DNA of 64,000 nt, taken from Enterobacter wuhouensis. GTDB taxonomy: Bacteria > Pseudomonadota > Gammaproteobacteria > Enterobacterales > Enterobacteriaceae. The notes beneath the pieces are model-generated. The model made no database searches. It saw only the letters and a program-made list of their open reading frames with translations, and was not told the DNA's origin. The stretch lies in contig NZ_SJOO01000010.1 in assembly GCF_004331265.1 (NCBI RefSeq), positions 1-64,000 on the forward strand. Direction: 5' to 3'. The position numbers were made by a program, and so were the translations under genes. Below are positions 1 through 10,101 of this stretch, in pieces. Every line of letters starts with the position of its first letter. The stretch's first letter is position 1.

Positions 1-8
1 TTTAGCGT

Positions 9-84
9 GCTGATATGGCTCAGTTGGTAGAGCGCACCCTTGGTAAGGGTGAGGTCCCCAGTTCGACTCTGGGTATCAGCACCA
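9..84 (+). tRNA. thrV: tRNA-Thr (GGT)
   Basis: The 76-nt sequence runs from GCTGATA to TATCAGC plus an encoded CCA. The acceptor arms pair perfectly, and the anticodon loop reads CTTGGTAA with GGT in the anticodon position. A T-arm GTTCGACTC is present. Its place just before a 5S rRNA gene matches the distal part of the E. coli rrnD operon (rrfD-thrV-rrfF). The upstream rRNA genes lie outside the window. Confidence 0.97.
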
Positions 85-125
85 CTTTATACTTAGGTTA
101 AAGTTCGGCAAGAAGTAAAAGAATT

Positions 126-245
126 TGTCTGGCGGCTTTAGCGCGGTGGTCCCACCTGACCCCATGCCGAACTCAGAAGTGAAACGCCGTAGCGCCGATG
201 GTAGTGTGGGGTCTCCCCATGTGAGAGTAGGGAACTGCCAGACAT
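126..245 (+). rRNA. rrf: 5S ribosomal RNA
   Basis: A 120-nt 5S rRNA, nearly identical to the E. coli sequence across the body from GCGGTGGTCCCACC to GAGAGTAGGGAACTGCC. The terminal helix is TGTCTGG paired with CCAGACA, where E. coli has TGCCTGG and CCAGGCA. The change is compensated on both strands, so the helix is kept. It is the last gene of the rRNA operon and is followed by a strong terminator. Confidence 0.97.
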
Positions 246-257
246 CAAATAAGTGAG

Positions 258-284
258 AAGGCCATCCAAAAGGATGGCCTTTTT
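258..284 (+). terminator. Rho-independent terminator of the rRNA operon
   Basis: Arms AAGGCCATCC (258-267) and GGATGGCCTT (272-281) pair perfectly around an AAAA loop and run into a T tract. It sits 12 nt after the 5S gene. Confidence 0.93.
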
Positions 285-306
285 GCGTTTGTGCGCTGAA
301 AAAACG

Positions 307-338
307 GTAGGCCGGGTAAGGCGGAGCCTCCACCCGGC
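307..338. repeat. REP-type palindromic element
   Basis: GTAG is followed by the arm GCCGGGT (311-317), an AAGGCGGAGCCTCC centre and the arm ACCCGGC (332-338). This is the typical enterobacterial REP layout. It lies between the converging 5S gene and yhdZ, where REP elements commonly sit. Confidence 0.75.
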
Positions 339-349
339 AGAGCAAACGG

Positions 350-1108
350 CTAATGAATCACCTGCGACAGGAATGCTCGCGTACGTTCTGACTTCGGATG
401 CGCAAAGAACTCATCCGGCGGTGCCTGCTCAACAATCTCCCCGCGATCCATAAATATCACCCGGTCGGCCACGGTTCGCGCAAACCCCATCTCATGCGTA
501 ACGCAGAGCATTGTCATTCCGGATTGTGCCAGCCCAATCATGGTATCCAGTACCTCTTTTACCATTTCCGGATCAAGCGCAGAGGTTGGCTCATCAAACA
601 GCATAATTTTAGGTTTCATACACAATGAACGGGCGATAGCTACGCGCTGCTGCTGACCGCCGGATATCTGGCCGGGGAACTTATTGGCATGTTCTGCGAT
701 ACGCACGCGTTCCAGGTAATGCATTGCCAGCGCCTCAGCTTCCTTTTTCGGCATCTTTTGTACCCAAATTGGTGCCAGCGTGCAGTTCTGCAGAACGGTA
801 AGATGCGGGAACAGATTGAAGTGCTGAAAGACCATTCCCACCTCCTGACGTACACGTTCGATATTGCGGATATCTTCATTCAATTCGATACCATCAACAA
901 CGATACGTCCTTGCTGATGTTCCTCAAGATGGTTAATGCAACGAATGGTTGTTGATTTTCCCGAACCTGATGGTCCGCAAAGAACAATTCTCTCACCCTG
1001 CCTGACCTTGAGATAAATGTCTTTCAGTACGTGAAACTGCCCGTACCATTTATTGACGCTTTCCAGCGTAATCATCGCGTCGGCAGGTGTCATAGTAATC
1101 TGGCTCAT
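350..1108 (-). CDS. yhdZ: Amino-acid ABC transporter ATP-binding protein YhdZ
   Basis: Cytoplasmic ATPase subunit of a polar amino-acid importer of the AapJQMP/YhdWXYZ type. It is 252 residues, the same as I recall for E. coli YhdZ. Walker A GPSGSGKS lies at residues 45-52, the signature SGGQQQR at 149-155, and Walker B IMLFDEP at 168-174. The reading frame extends 48 codons further upstream, but that part runs into yhdY; the start beginning MSQITM matches the family. It is the last gene of yhdWXYZ, 7 nt after yhdY. Substrate specificity is not visible from the sequence. Confidence 0.95.
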   Translation of the reverse strand: MSQITMTPADAMITLESVNKWYGQFHVLKDIYLKVRQGERIVLCGPSGSGKSTTIRCINHLEEHQQGRIVVDGIELNEDIRNIERVRQEVGMVFQHFNLFPHLTVLQNCTLAPIWVQKMPKKEAEALAMHYLERVRIAEHANKFPGQISGGQQQRVAIARSLCMKPKIMLFDEPTSALDPEMVKEVLDTMIGLAQSGMTMLCVTHEMGFARTVADRVIFMDRGEIVEQAPPDEFFAHPKSERTRAFLSQVIH

Positions 1109-1115
1109 AATATCC

Positions 1116-2219
1116 TCAATGCGGTGTACGCCCGGTGTTAAAGCGCTTTTCCAGATGCTGGCTGTAGCGCGACATGCTAAAACAGAAGATCCAGTAGACC
1201 AGCGCAGCAAAGACATATCCCTCGGTGGACATACCCAGCCAGACGGGGTCAACGGTCGCCTGTTGCACGCTGCTGAAGAGATCGAATAATCCGATGATGA
1301 TCACCAGACTGGTGTCCTTGAAGAGGGCGATTATCGTGTTGACCAGACCTGGGATAACCAGCTTGAGCGCCTGAGGCAGGATGACCAGCCCCTGCGTTTT
1401 CCAGTAACCCAGCGCCAGAGATTCTGCCGCTTCGTACTGCCCTTTTGGCAATGCCTGCAGACCGCCACGAACCACTTCAGCAACATAGGCGGACTGGAAC
1501 AAAATCACCCCGACCAAAGCGCGGATCAGTTTGTCGATGGTGGTACCTTCTGCCATAAACAGCGGCAGCATGACCGAAGACATAAACAGAACGGTGATAA
1601 GCGGTACGCCACGCCAGAACTCGATAAAGATGACGGAAAGTATACGGACCACCGGCATTTTTGAACGCCGTCCCAGGGCGAGTAAAATTCCCCAGGGAAG
1701 CGCACCTGCGATCCCCACTGAAGCGATAATCAACGTTAGCGTCAACCCGCCCCACTGGCGCGTTTCAACGCGTTCCAGTCCCAGGAAACCGCCATACAAC
1801 AGCGCCCAGACAATAATCGGATAAACCACTGCCCAGGCGGCGATATAGCGTCCACGATGAGGCAATTTTTTCCAGAACATGACCGCGATAGAGGCCAGGC
1901 CAATAACCAACGCCAGATTAATCCGCCAGCGCTGTTCGTGCGGATACAATCCATACATGAACTGACCAAAACGCTCGTGAATAAATACCCAGCATGCACC
2001 CGCTTTAGTACAGTCAGCGCGGGTAGAACCTACCCAGTTAGCCTGCAGGAAAGTCCAGTTCAGTAGCGGTGGGATCAGTTCCCACATAAGCCACAGACAG
2101 ACAATCGTCAGCAGGCTATTCCCCCAGCTGGAGAACAGATTTTTACGCGCCCAGAGAATAAAGCGTCCACCCGTCGAGCGGGCAGGACGCTGAGAGTACG
2201 ACAATATTGCTTTTGTCAT
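1116..2219 (-). CDS. yhdY: Amino-acid ABC transporter permease YhdY
   Basis: Inner-membrane permease of the HisMQ family, 367 residues. It carries several hydrophobic segments and the conserved cytoplasmic EAA-type loop ([13 protein letters not shown]), which contacts the ATPase. Two adjacent ATG codons are possible (2222 and 2219). The second gives better spacing to the AAGGA ribosome-binding site and the usual family length. It pairs with YhdX as a heterodimer and sits between yhdX and yhdZ in one operon. Confidence 0.95.
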   Translation of the reverse strand: MTKAILSYSQRPARSTGGRFILWARKNLFSSWGNSLLTIVCLWLMWELIPPLLNWTFLQANWVGSTRADCTKAGACWVFIHERFGQFMYGLYPHEQRWRINLALVIGLASIAVMFWKKLPHRGRYIAAWAVVYPIIVWALLYGGFLGLERVETRQWGGLTLTLIIASVGIAGALPWGILLALGRRSKMPVVRILSVIFIEFWRGVPLITVLFMSSVMLPLFMAEGTTIDKLIRALVGVILFQSAYVAEVVRGGLQALPKGQYEAAESLALGYWKTQGLVILPQALKLVIPGLVNTIIALFKDTSLVIIIGLFDLFSSVQQATVDPVWLGMSTEGYVFAALVYWIFCFSMSRYSQHLEKRFNTGRTPH

Positions 2220-2228
2220 CATTGATCC

Positions 2229-3410
2229 TTAGCGCTCAACCAGGGCGATACGACGGTTATAAAGATTCATTACCAACGAGATTGCGAGGCTGATAACCAG
2301 GTAGACCGACATCGTGATCGCAATGGTTTCAATAGCCTGTCCCGTCTGGTTAAGCACGGTCCCGGCGAACAGCGACACCATATCGGGGTAGCCAATTGCG
2401 GCCGCCAGAGATGAATTTTTGACAATATTGAGATACTGACTGGTCAGTGGTGGAATGATGACGCGCAAAGCCTGCGGAATGATGACCTGACGAAGCGTCA
2501 CCGTATGGGGTAAGCCCAGTGACCGCGCAGCCTCGTGCTGCCCATGGGGCACGGCCTGGATCCCGGCACGAATGATTTCAGCGATAAATGCAGAGGTATA
2601 AATTGAAAGCGCAAGCGTCAAAGCAGCCAGTTCCGGGATTAATACCATTCCTCCCTGGAAGTTGAAGCCACGCAGATGTGGGATTTCCCAGTGTAGCGCT
2701 GCACCAAATACCCAGTGCGCCAGTAACGGCAGGCCGATGATGAGGATTGTTGCTGTCGGCCAGGTCTTGCGGAGTTGCCCGGTTTTAACCTGATGCCTGC
2801 GATTATAGCGGTATAGCCCGGTGGAGATGGCACAGGCAACCATAACAGCGGCAATGAACGCGAGCACGCCCTCGGCTATCTGCGGAGAAGGAATATACAA
2901 TCCGCGGTTGCTCAGGAAGAACAGATCGAATGCGTCAACGGCCTGGCGCGGTCCCGGGAGGTTACGCAGCACGGCGAAATACCAGAAGAAAATCTGCAGC
3001 AGGGGCGGGATATTACGAAACGTCTCAATGTAAACAGTGGAGAGTTTCCGCAGCAGCCAGTTTTCTGACAGCCTGGCCAGACCAATGAAGAATCCCAGTA
3101 TCGAAGCGAAAACGATACAAAGCGCCGAAACCAGCAGCGTGTTGAGTAAACCCACGACAAATACGCGTCCATACGTATCGCCTTCCTGGTAATCAATAAG
3201 ATGCTGAACAATGCCAAAGCCCGCGCTGCGATCCAGAAAGGCAAAGCCGGAGGTTATGCCGCGATTATTCAGGTTGGTGACGGTGTTGTGTATTAAATAA
3301 ACGGCGACGACCACAACCGCGATGACGGCAATAATCTGGAATAGCCAGGCGCGGACCGCGGGATGAGAAAAGGATAGCGATCCTTTTACGGTTGAGCGGC
3401 GATGGGGCAT
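2229..3410 (-). CDS. yhdX: Amino-acid ABC transporter permease YhdX
   Basis: Second inner-membrane permease of the importer, 393 residues. The C-terminal half has the HisMQ fold, with an EAARSLGLP loop for coupling to the ATPase YhdZ. The frame could be extended 16 codons upstream, but the start beginning MPHRRSTVKG agrees with the E. coli protein. The gap to yhdY is only 9 nt, so the two permeases are co-transcribed and probably translationally linked. Confidence 0.95.
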   Translation of the reverse strand: MPHRRSTVKGSLSFSHPAVRAWLFQIIAVIAVVVVAVYLIHNTVTNLNNRGITSGFAFLDRSAGFGIVQHLIDYQEGDTYGRVFVVGLLNTLLVSALCIVFASILGFFIGLARLSENWLLRKLSTVYIETFRNIPPLLQIFFWYFAVLRNLPGPRQAVDAFDLFFLSNRGLYIPSPQIAEGVLAFIAAVMVACAISTGLYRYNRRHQVKTGQLRKTWPTATILIIGLPLLAHWVFGAALHWEIPHLRGFNFQGGMVLIPELAALTLALSIYTSAFIAEIIRAGIQAVPHGQHEAARSLGLPHTVTLRQVIIPQALRVIIPPLTSQYLNIVKNSSLAAAIGYPDMVSLFAGTVLNQTGQAIETIAITMSVYLVISLAISLVMNLYNRRIALVER

Positions 3411-3477
3411 AAAGAAACCTCGGTAACCATGACTCTGGACTGGGCATTGCAAATGCAATGCCCGTTACAGCGAATAC

Positions 3478-4503
3478 TTAACGTACTGGCGGTGCGTATT
3501 GAATGCCGCCGTTGTTCCAGAGATTGTTCTGGCCGCGTTTGATCTTCAGCGGGCTTTCCGATCCCACATTGCGCTCAAAGATCTCAGCGTAGTTACCGAC
3601 CTGCTTAACGATGTTATAAGCCCATTTATTATCCAGCTTCAGATCCTTGCCAAAATCACCTTCTTTACCCAGCAGGTGTGCCATATCAGGTGTAGAAGGA
3701 TTCGCGGCTTTCTCATCGACGTTTTTCGAGTTGATGCCCATCTCTTCAGCGTTCAGCATCGCGAACAGGGTCCAGCGAACGATAGAGAACCAGTCTTCAT
3801 CGCCACGACGGACGACCGGCCCCAGAGGCTCTTTGGAAATGACTTCAGGCAGGACAATCCATTCTGCAGGATTGCTTAGCTTGATACGCAATGCGTACAG
3901 CTGTGACTGATCGGATGCCAGCGTATCGCAGCGGCCAGACTCCAGGGCTTTAGCCGATTCATCGGAGCGATCGAATGTGACGGGGGTATACTTCATGTTA
4001 TTCGCTTTGAAGTAATCCGCGACGTTAAGTTCGGTATCAGTACCGGCCTGAATACACACGGTCGCTCCATCCAGCTCTTTGGCACTTTTCAGGCCTGCTT
4101 TATTGTGCGTGAGGAAGCCGATACCGTCGTAATAGGTCACGCCGGTAAACGACATGCCCATGCCTGCATCACGGGAGGAGGTCCAGGTAGTATTGCGAGA
4201 GAGCATGTCAACCTCGCCAGACTGCAGCGCGGTGAAACGTTCCTTCGCCGTCAGCGGGGTATATTTCACTTTACTGTCATCGCCAAACACTGCAGCAGCG
4301 ACGCCACGGCAGACATCAACATCAATACCGGTAAATTTGCCGTTCGCGTCGGCATAAGAGAAGCCAGGCAAACCGTCACTGATACCGCATTGTACAAAGC
4401 CTTTCTTTTTAACCGCATCCAGCGTCGTGCCTGCATGGGCCTGACCGGCTACTGCAAACAATACGCCTGCGGCGGCCAGGCTGGCTATCATCGTCTTTTT
4501 CAT
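3478..4503 (-). CDS. yhdW: Amino-acid ABC transporter periplasmic binding protein YhdW
   Basis: Periplasmic solute-binding protein of family 3, 341 residues. The N-terminus MKKTMIASLAAAGVLFAV ends in AQAHA, a signal peptide with cleavage around residue 24. The mature part carries typical family-3 stretches such as DGLPGFSYADANGKFTGIDVD. The frame runs 43 codons further upstream, but only the chosen start gives a signal sequence. It is the first gene of the operon, preceded by a sigma-54 promoter (4589-4605). That suggests induction under nitrogen limitation to scavenge amino acids. The reading frame is intact. Confidence 0.95.
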   Translation of the reverse strand: MKKTMIASLAAAGVLFAVAGQAHAGTTLDAVKKKGFVQCGISDGLPGFSYADANGKFTGIDVDVCRGVAAAVFGDDSKVKYTPLTAKERFTALQSGEVDMLSRNTTWTSSRDAGMGMSFTGVTYYDGIGFLTHNKAGLKSAKELDGATVCIQAGTDTELNVADYFKANNMKYTPVTFDRSDESAKALESGRCDTLASDQSQLYALRIKLSNPAEWIVLPEVISKEPLGPVVRRGDEDWFSIVRWTLFAMLNAEEMGINSKNVDEKAANPSTPDMAHLLGKEGDFGKDLKLDNKWAYNIVKQVGNYAEIFERNVGSESPLKIKRGQNNLWNNGGIQYAPPVR

Positions 4504-4588
4504 AATGCATCCTGTGTGGCGAAATTTATCGTTATAGAGGCGTTTTAATACGCTTTTACCTGTCTGTGGCTTTGGCCAACGTTTATAA

Positions 4589-4605
4589 AGCAAACGTAAT
4601 GCCAG
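4589..4605 (-). promoter_or_regulatory. Sigma-54 (-24/-12) promoter of yhdWXYZ
   Basis: On the minus strand the sequence reads CTGGCATTACGTTTGCT. It has GG and GC exactly 10 nt apart and fits the sigma-54 consensus TGGCAC-N5-TTGC. It lies about 86 nt upstream of the yhdW start. The match is what I see; dependence on RpoN and NtrC is inferred from the family of importers it serves. Confidence 0.75.
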
Positions 4606-4935
4606 GTTTGCGCTCGATAAAATAAAGAACAAGTGAACGCATAATGCTGAGTGTAGACAGGGTTAAATAAATCGAATGCCCTCAAACGGTGCGAAATTCC
4701 AACCTGCGCCACAAATTAGAGCAAAAGTGAGATTAACGATAAGAAAAAGATGAAAGATAGTTTCTGACGTAATTATTGGCAGGGTATTAAATGTATTTAA
4801 TAGGTGAAAATCATCACGCTAAATTATGAAAGTAAAATAGTTAAGCAAAAAGGCTGTGACCGAAAACTTAAATGGAATGAGCCGAGGGGGCGGAGAAATT
4901 AATTTTACTTATCTGAAATAATGCATGCTGGAAAG

Positions 4936-4963
4936 AGCAAAAGCGCGGACGGCGCCGCGCTTT
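4936..4963 (-). terminator. Rho-independent terminator after yhdV
   Basis: Arms AAAGCGCGG (4940-4948) and CCGCGCTTT (4955-4963) pair perfectly. On the minus strand the stem ends in TTTTGCTCTTT, a T-rich tail, 13 nt downstream of the yhdV stop. Confidence 0.85.
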
Positions 4964-4975
4964 CAGTGGATATTC

Positions 4976-5197
4976 TTATTTGGTCAGGGCGACGATACCC
5001 AGCGTCAAACCTGCGATAGCAGCGGCCCCGCCGGCAATCGCACCGGCCGTTTCCCAGTTATCCTGAGTGGTACCCTTCATACAGGTATTGGTATGAACCA
5101 GTCGGCCCTGATCGTCGTAAACCGGTACACAGGGAGAATCGTGCGCGCAACCAGCAAGCAGCGCAGCGAGTAGTGCAACGGAAATGAATCTTTTCAT
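4976..5197 (-). CDS. yhdV: Small lipoprotein YhdV
   Basis: A 73-residue lipoprotein. Signal sequence MKRFISVALLAALLAGC ends in the lipobox LLAGC, with Cys17 as the lipidation site. The C-terminal third (AGAIAGGAAAIAGLTLGIVALTK) is glycine/alanine-rich and hydrophobic, like a glycine-zipper membrane segment. The N-terminal mature part contains two further cysteines. It closely matches E. coli YhdV, which has no established function. A GAGGT ribosome-binding site precedes the ATG. It is a single-gene unit downstream of acrF. Confidence 0.92.
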   Translation of the reverse strand: MKRFISVALLAALLAGCAHDSPCVPVYDDQGRLVHTNTCMKGTTQDNWETAGAIAGGAAAIAGLTLGIVALTK

Positions 5198-5410
5198 GAT
5201 GTTACCTCAGTGTTTTTTCGCATTCGCTATAAAGCCTGAGCGGCTATTAACGAATTGATGACTATTTTACCACCGGTATAAGCTCACGCTGCATGGGGAA
5301 TAATCTCAAATTATGTGGATTGTAAAAATCATGGAGAAAAGAGAGCTGTTCGAATCAAATCATGGAGAAAGTGTGGCGTCCGGGGATATTAATTCATTGA
5401 ACCTGATAAT

Positions 5411-5434
5411 AAAAAAGGCACCAAAGGTGCCTTT
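5411..5434 (-). terminator. Rho-independent terminator after acrF
   Basis: On the minus strand AAGGCACC (5426-5433) pairs with GGTGCCTT (5415-5422) around TTT and is followed by a run of T. It is 12 nt past the acrF stop. Confidence 0.9.
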
Positions 5435-5444
5435 AAGTTATTCA

Positions 5445-8400
5445 TTATTCCTTATGCCGGGTAAATCGGCGACGGACCACCACAAAGAAAACAGGCACAA
5501 AGAAAATGGCCAACAGAGTGGCGGAAAGCATCCCGCCCATCACGCCGGTGCCGACAGCGTTTTGCGCACCGCTCCCCGCGCCGCTGCTGATCACCAGTGG
5601 CATGACCCCAAGAATAAATGCGAGAGATGTCATCAGGATAGGACGCAAGCGCATACGTGAGGCTTCAAGCGTTGCTTCGATGATCCCCTTGCCCTCTTTA
5701 TCCATAAGATCTTTGGCAAACTCAACGATCAGGATGGCGTTCTTGGCAGACAGGCCGATCGTTGTCAGCAGGCCAACCTGGAAATAGACGTCATTGTTCA
5801 ATCCACGCAGAGAGGCTGCGAGGAGAGCACCAATGACACCCAACGGCACAACCAGCATGACCGAGAAGGGAATGGACCAGCTTTCATACAGCGCTGCCAG
5901 ACACAGGAATACGACAATCAGCGAAATGGCGTACAGCGCAGGCGCCTGATTGCCGGAAAGTCGTTCCTGGAATGACATGCCCGTCCAGTCATAGCCGATG
6001 CCGGAAGGCAGTTTTGAGGCAAGGCTTTCCATCATGACCATGGCCTCACCGGTACTTTTACCCGGGGCGGATTCGCCAAGGATTTCCATCGATGGCATCC
6101 CGTTGTAGCGTTCCAGGCGAGGCGAGCCGTACACCCAGTGAGAGGTGCTAAAGGCTGAGAACGGCACCATTTCACCGTTTGCGCTGCGCACATAGAGATT
6201 ATTGATGTCCCCAGGCAACATACGGAAGTGGGCGTCAGCCTGGACGTAAACTTTTTTCACACGCCCATGGTCGATAAAGTCATTCACATATGTTCCGCCG
6301 AGTGCCGTCGAGATCGTTTGATTGACGTCCGAAATACTGACGCCCAGCGCCTGTGCTTTCTCCTGATCGACATCCAGTTTGAACTGTGGGGTATCTTCCA
6401 GGCCGTTGGGACGCACGCGCACCAGCAGGTCAGGATGCTCTTTAACCATGCCGAGCAGCGTATTTCGCGCCTGAGTCAGCTGCGTATGCCCCAGGTTAGC
6501 CTGATCGATCAGCTCGAAGTCAAAGCCCGTTGCCGTACCCAGTTCGATAATGGCAGGCAGGTTAAATGGAAATACGAGTCCATCCTTTATCTGGCTGAAC
6601 GCTTTAGTCGCGCGGCTAACAATCGATTCAACGCTGTTAACCGCGCCCGGACGCTCTTCCCAGGGTTTCAGGCTGACAAAAGCGATACCGGAGTTTTGAC
6701 CCTGGCCGCTAAAGCTAAAGCCGTTAACGGTGAAGACGGATTCAACATTCGCCTTCTCTTTTGTCAGATAGTAGTCCTGAACCTGATCGAGCACCTGTTG
6801 GGTTCGCGTTTGCGTCGCACCGGCCGGGAGCTGCACCATCGTCATAAAGACCCCCTGATCCTCTTCAGGCAGGAAGGAGGTCGGCAGACGCAGAAACAGC
6901 ACCGCCATACCGCCTACGATGATCACATATACCACCAGGTATCGCCCGGTTTTGCGAAGAATACCGCTCACGCTGTTGCTGTAATGCTCCACGCTCTTGT
7001 CAAAGAGCGCGTTAAACCAGCCAAAGAATCCCCCTTTTTTCTCGTGATGATCGCTGGAAACCGGTTTAAGCAATGTTGCGCAAAGAGCAGGCGTCAAAAT
7101 CAATGCCACCAGTACGGACAGCGCCATCGCGGAGACGATAGTGAGCGAGAACTGGCGGTAAATCGCCCCCGTTGATCCGCCAAAAAAGGCCATCGGGATA
7201 AAGACCGCTGAAAGCACCATGGCGATACCCACCAGGGCGCCCTGAATCTGCTCCATCGACTTCTGCGTCGCTTCTTTAGGCGGCAGATTGTCCTCGACCA
7301 TCACGCGCTCGACGTTTTCAACCACCACGATGGCATCGTCGACCAATAGCCCGATCGCCAGCACCATCCCGAACATCGTCAGGGTATTGATGGAGAAGCC
7401 AAACGCCGCCAGCACCGCAAAGGTCCCCAGCAGGACAACCGGCACCGCAATGGTGGGGATAAGCGTTGCCCGCAGGTTTTGCAGGAACAGATACATGACC
7501 AGGAAGACGAGAATGATTGCCTCAAACAGCGTTTTCACGACCTCATGGATAGATATTTTGACAAATGGCGTGGTGTCGTAAGGGTAAACAACCTTCAGCC
7601 CCTGCGGGAAGAACTGTTGGAGCTGTGCCAGTTTGCTCTTGATGGCCGCAGCGGTATCCAGCGCGTTCGCCCCGGTTGCCAGCTTAATTCCAAGACCGGT
7701 TGCCGCCTGACCGTTGATCTTGGTGACCATGTTGTAGTTTTCGCCACCTAACTCAATGCGCGCCACATCTTTCAAATGAACCATAGAGCCATCCTGGTTC
7801 ACCTTCAGCGTTACGCGGCCAAACTCTTCCGGCGACTTCAGGCGGGTCTGCGCAATGATAGAGGCGTTCAACTGCTGACCCGGGACGGATGGGGTCCCGC
7901 CTAGCTGGCCAGCCGCTATCTGGTCGTTCTGCGTTTTCAGCTGGTTGATCACATCCAGCGGCGTCAGCTGGTATTTGTTCATGGCATTGCTGTCGAGCCA
8001 GATGCGCATCGCATACTGGGCACCAAACAGCTGGACATCACCTACCCCAGTGGTTCGGCTGATCGTATCCTTCACGTTAGAAGCGACATAGTCTGAGATG
8101 TCGTCCTGAGTAAGGTTTTTATTATCTGAAACAAAGCCTGCAACCAGCAGGAAGCTGCTGCTGGACTTCTCTACACCGATCCCTTGCTGTTGTACTTCTT
8201 GCGGCAGCAGCGGCATGGCGAGCTGAAGTTTGTTCTGAACCTGAACCTGGGCAATATCCGGATCGGTACCTGACTGGAAGGTCAGCGTAATCGTGACGCT
8301 GCCCGAGGAGTCGCTGGTGGAGGACATGTACATCAGGTTATCGATACCGTTCATATTCTGCTCGATAACCTGCGTAACGGTATCCTGTACCGTCTGTGCA

Positions 8401-8558
8401 TCAGCGCCAGGGTAAGTCGCTGTTATGGCAACGGCGGGCGGTGCGATGGTCGGATACTGCGCGATAGGCAGTTTGAGAATAGCCAGCCCGCCCGCAATCA
8501 TCAGAATGATGGCGAGAACCCAGGCAAAAACCGGCCTTTGAATAAAGAAATTAGCCAT
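5445..8558 (-). CDS. acrF: RND multidrug efflux pump, inner-membrane transporter AcrF
   Basis: Resistance-nodulation-division drug:proton antiporter, 1037 residues, the AcrB size class. TM4 shows [16 protein letters not shown] around residue 400; the two aspartates are the proton-relay pair. TM10 has [11 protein letters not shown] with the relay lysine. It begins [13 protein letters not shown] like all members. It would form a trimer with the adaptor AcrE and an outer-membrane channel, normally TolC, encoded elsewhere. It is 11 nt downstream of acrE in the same operon. AcrF rather than AcrB is chosen because of its place beside acrE, acrS and yhdV. Confidence 0.95.
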   Translation of the reverse strand: MANFFIQRPVFAWVLAIILMIAGGLAILKLPIAQYPTIAPPAVAITATYPGADAQTVQDTVTQVIEQNMNGIDNLMYMSSTSDSSGSVTITLTFQSGTDPDIAQVQVQNKLQLAMPLLPQEVQQQGIGVEKSSSSFLLVAGFVSDNKNLTQDDISDYVASNVKDTISRTTGVGDVQLFGAQYAMRIWLDSNAMNKYQLTPLDVINQLKTQNDQIAAGQLGGTPSVPGQQLNASIIAQTRLKSPEEFGRVTLKVNQDGSMVHLKDVARIELGGENYNMVTKINGQAATGLGIKLATGANALDTAAAIKSKLAQLQQFFPQGLKVVYPYDTTPFVKISIHEVVKTLFEAIILVFLVMYLFLQNLRATLIPTIAVPVVLLGTFAVLAAFGFSINTLTMFGMVLAIGLLVDDAIVVVENVERVMVEDNLPPKEATQKSMEQIQGALVGIAMVLSAVFIPMAFFGGSTGAIYRQFSLTIVSAMALSVLVALILTPALCATLLKPVSSDHHEKKGGFFGWFNALFDKSVEHYSNSVSGILRKTGRYLVVYVIIVGGMAVLFLRLPTSFLPEEDQGVFMTMVQLPAGATQTRTQQVLDQVQDYYLTKEKANVESVFTVNGFSFSGQGQNSGIAFVSLKPWEERPGAVNSVESIVSRATKAFSQIKDGLVFPFNLPAIIELGTATGFDFELIDQANLGHTQLTQARNTLLGMVKEHPDLLVRVRPNGLEDTPQFKLDVDQEKAQALGVSISDVNQTISTALGGTYVNDFIDHGRVKKVYVQADAHFRMLPGDINNLYVRSANGEMVPFSAFSTSHWVYGSPRLERYNGMPSMEILGESAPGKSTGEAMVMMESLASKLPSGIGYDWTGMSFQERLSGNQAPALYAISLIVVFLCLAALYESWSIPFSVMLVVPLGVIGALLAASLRGLNNDVYFQVGLLTTIGLSAKNAILIVEFAKDLMDKEGKGIIEATLEASRMRLRPILMTSLAFILGVMPLVISSGAGSGAQNAVGTGVMGGMLSATLLAIFFVPVFFVVVRRRFTRHKE

Positions 8559-8569
8559 GCTGTCGCCCC

Positions 8570-9709
8570 TTAACTGGCTGGAGTAGCTGCGGTGTCGGGT
8601 GTCGCCACCACGGTGGCGCCAGGTCTGGCTTTTTGTAATCCGCTGACAATCACGCGATCACCGTTTTTCAATCCTTCCGTCACCAGCCAGCGATCGCCGA
8701 CTGCCTGTGGGGCAACAACCGTACGTGACTCCACCTGGTTTTTATCGTTAACCACCAGAACGGTTGCGTCGCCGCGCGGTGTACGGGTCACCCCTTGCTG
8801 CGGAACCAGAATGGCATCCGGCTGTGTGCCTTCATCAATACGAGCCCGGACAAACATGCCTGGCAACAGCATGTGCTGCGGATTAGGGAAAATTGCGCGA
8901 AGGGTAATGGAGCCGGTGCTTTGGTCTACGGTGACGTCAGAGAACTGCAGCGTGCCCTTCAGGGGATAAGGCTGGCCATTTTCCATCAACAGCTCAACGG
9001 TACGGGTACCATCCCCTTTTTGCAGGCTCGTCTGCTTAAGCCGCATAAAATCGTTGCTGGACTGGGTGACGTCGACATAAATCGGATCAAGCTGCTGTAC
9101 CGTTGCCAGCGCGGTTGCCTGCCCATTGGTGACAAGCGCGCCCTCGGTCACGCTGGATTTGCCAATACGACCATCAATTGGCGAGGTGACTTTGGTATAG
9201 GCGAGATTGATGCGTGCGCTTTCAACGCCAGCCCGTGCAGCCACGACGCTGGCATCGGCCTGCTGAGCGGTTGCCACCGCCTGGTCATACTCTTGCTTGC
9301 TGACATACTGCGTGCCGACCAGCGGGACGTAACGTTTCACCGTCAGATGGGCAATATTGGCTGCAGCCTGCGCCTTAACCAGTTCACCTTTGGCGTTGTC
9401 ATACGCAGCCTTATACGTCGCAGGATCGATCTGGTAAAGGGAGTCACCCGCTTTTACATCGCTTCCCTCAGTGAAGTTACGACGCAGAATAATACCGCTT
9501 ACCTGAGGACGAACCTCCGCAACACGGAATGCATCAGTCCTGCCCGGAAGCTCAGTTGTGACAGCCAGCGGAGCGCTTTTCACAATATGTACGCTGACCT
9601 GAGGCGCCTGCGGTTGTTGCTGTTGGTTTTCCTGCCCATCGCATCCTGTGAGCAGCGCGGCGCAGACAATAAAACCGGATATGGGTAAGAGTCTGAAATG
9701 ATTCGTCAT
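8570..9709 (-). CDS. acrE: RND efflux periplasmic adaptor lipoprotein AcrE
   Basis: Membrane-fusion protein linking AcrF to the outer-membrane channel, 379 residues. The N-terminus ends in the lipobox LLTGC, so Cys23 is lipidated and anchors the protein to the outer face of the inner membrane. A lipoyl/barrel-sandwich motif ([14 protein letters not shown]) flanks a helical hairpin near residues 95-165. It is the first gene of acrEF, divergent from acrS. Expression is probably repressed by AcrS, and in E. coli also silenced by H-NS; neither can be shown here. Confidence 0.95.
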   Translation of the reverse strand: MTNHFRLLPISGFIVCAALLTGCDGQENQQQQPQAPQVSVHIVKSAPLAVTTELPGRTDAFRVAEVRPQVSGIILRRNFTEGSDVKAGDSLYQIDPATYKAAYDNAKGELVKAQAAANIAHLTVKRYVPLVGTQYVSKQEYDQAVATAQQADASVVAARAGVESARINLAYTKVTSPIDGRIGKSSVTEGALVTNGQATALATVQQLDPIYVDVTQSSNDFMRLKQTSLQKGDGTRTVELLMENGQPYPLKGTLQFSDVTVDQSTGSITLRAIFPNPQHMLLPGMFVRARIDEGTQPDAILVPQQGVTRTPRGDATVLVVNDKNQVESRTVVAPQAVGDRWLVTEGLKNGDRVIVSGLQKARPGATVVATPDTAATPAS

Positions 9710-10101
9710 TACTGTTCCTTTAAATACCCATTAACCGATATTTCCGTGAATCGGTGACAGGGCAGGGGGACAAAAACAAAAATGTAGCTGCACATAATAA
9801 TGAGGGTAATTAATGTTTTTTAATTTATACGTGCGAATGAATAGGAAGGAATGTAAAAATAGGAATCAGGCTCGACACATTCAGCCGGGGTCTTCTGGTA
9901 AACGAATCAAATAAATGGCGTGTGATAAACGTGATTCATATGTTTGGTGTATTTATTGCGATTGATATATTCGTCTAAATTATAAATTAAGTGAATTGAC
10001 GTTTTTTGTGCAAAATTAAAACCTGTTTTGGTGAATACTTCATTCGACCCCACTGTATTTTCTGAGAATGCAGTCACCCTGTGAGTAACGAGTAGCATTT
10101 T
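9710..10101. promoter_or_regulatory. acrE-acrS divergent intergenic region
   Basis: 392 bp with no credible gene and strongly AT-rich in 9830-10030. It must hold the divergent promoters. A dyad ACCGAT (9734-9739) / ATCGGT (9750-9755) lies 25-46 nt upstream of the acrE ATG, inside its leader, and could be an operator. I do not find the AcrR-type long palindrome. Confidence 0.5.

Larger units (their letters stand above)
4504..4975. other. Intergenic region between yhdW and yhdV
   Basis: 472 bp without a credible gene. It holds the yhdW 5' leader and sigma-54 promoter (4589-4605), an AT-rich stretch at about 4720-4920 and the yhdV terminator at its right end. A GCACCG...GGGCA element lies upstream of the promoter on the minus strand and could be a weak activator half-site; I cannot support it further. 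Confidence 0.6.

Noticed and set aside
3411-3458. Longer YhdX start
   Set aside because: The extra 16 residues run back into the leader after yhdW and are not like the family; the internal ATG matches E. coli.
6228-7175. 315-codon open frame on the plus strand
   Set aside because: It lies wholly antisense to acrF and its translation resembles no family; long antisense frames are expected opposite GC-rich genes.
8795-9688. 297-codon open frame on the plus strand
   Set aside because: It is antisense to acrE; the opposite strand encodes a complete adaptor with signal and lipobox.
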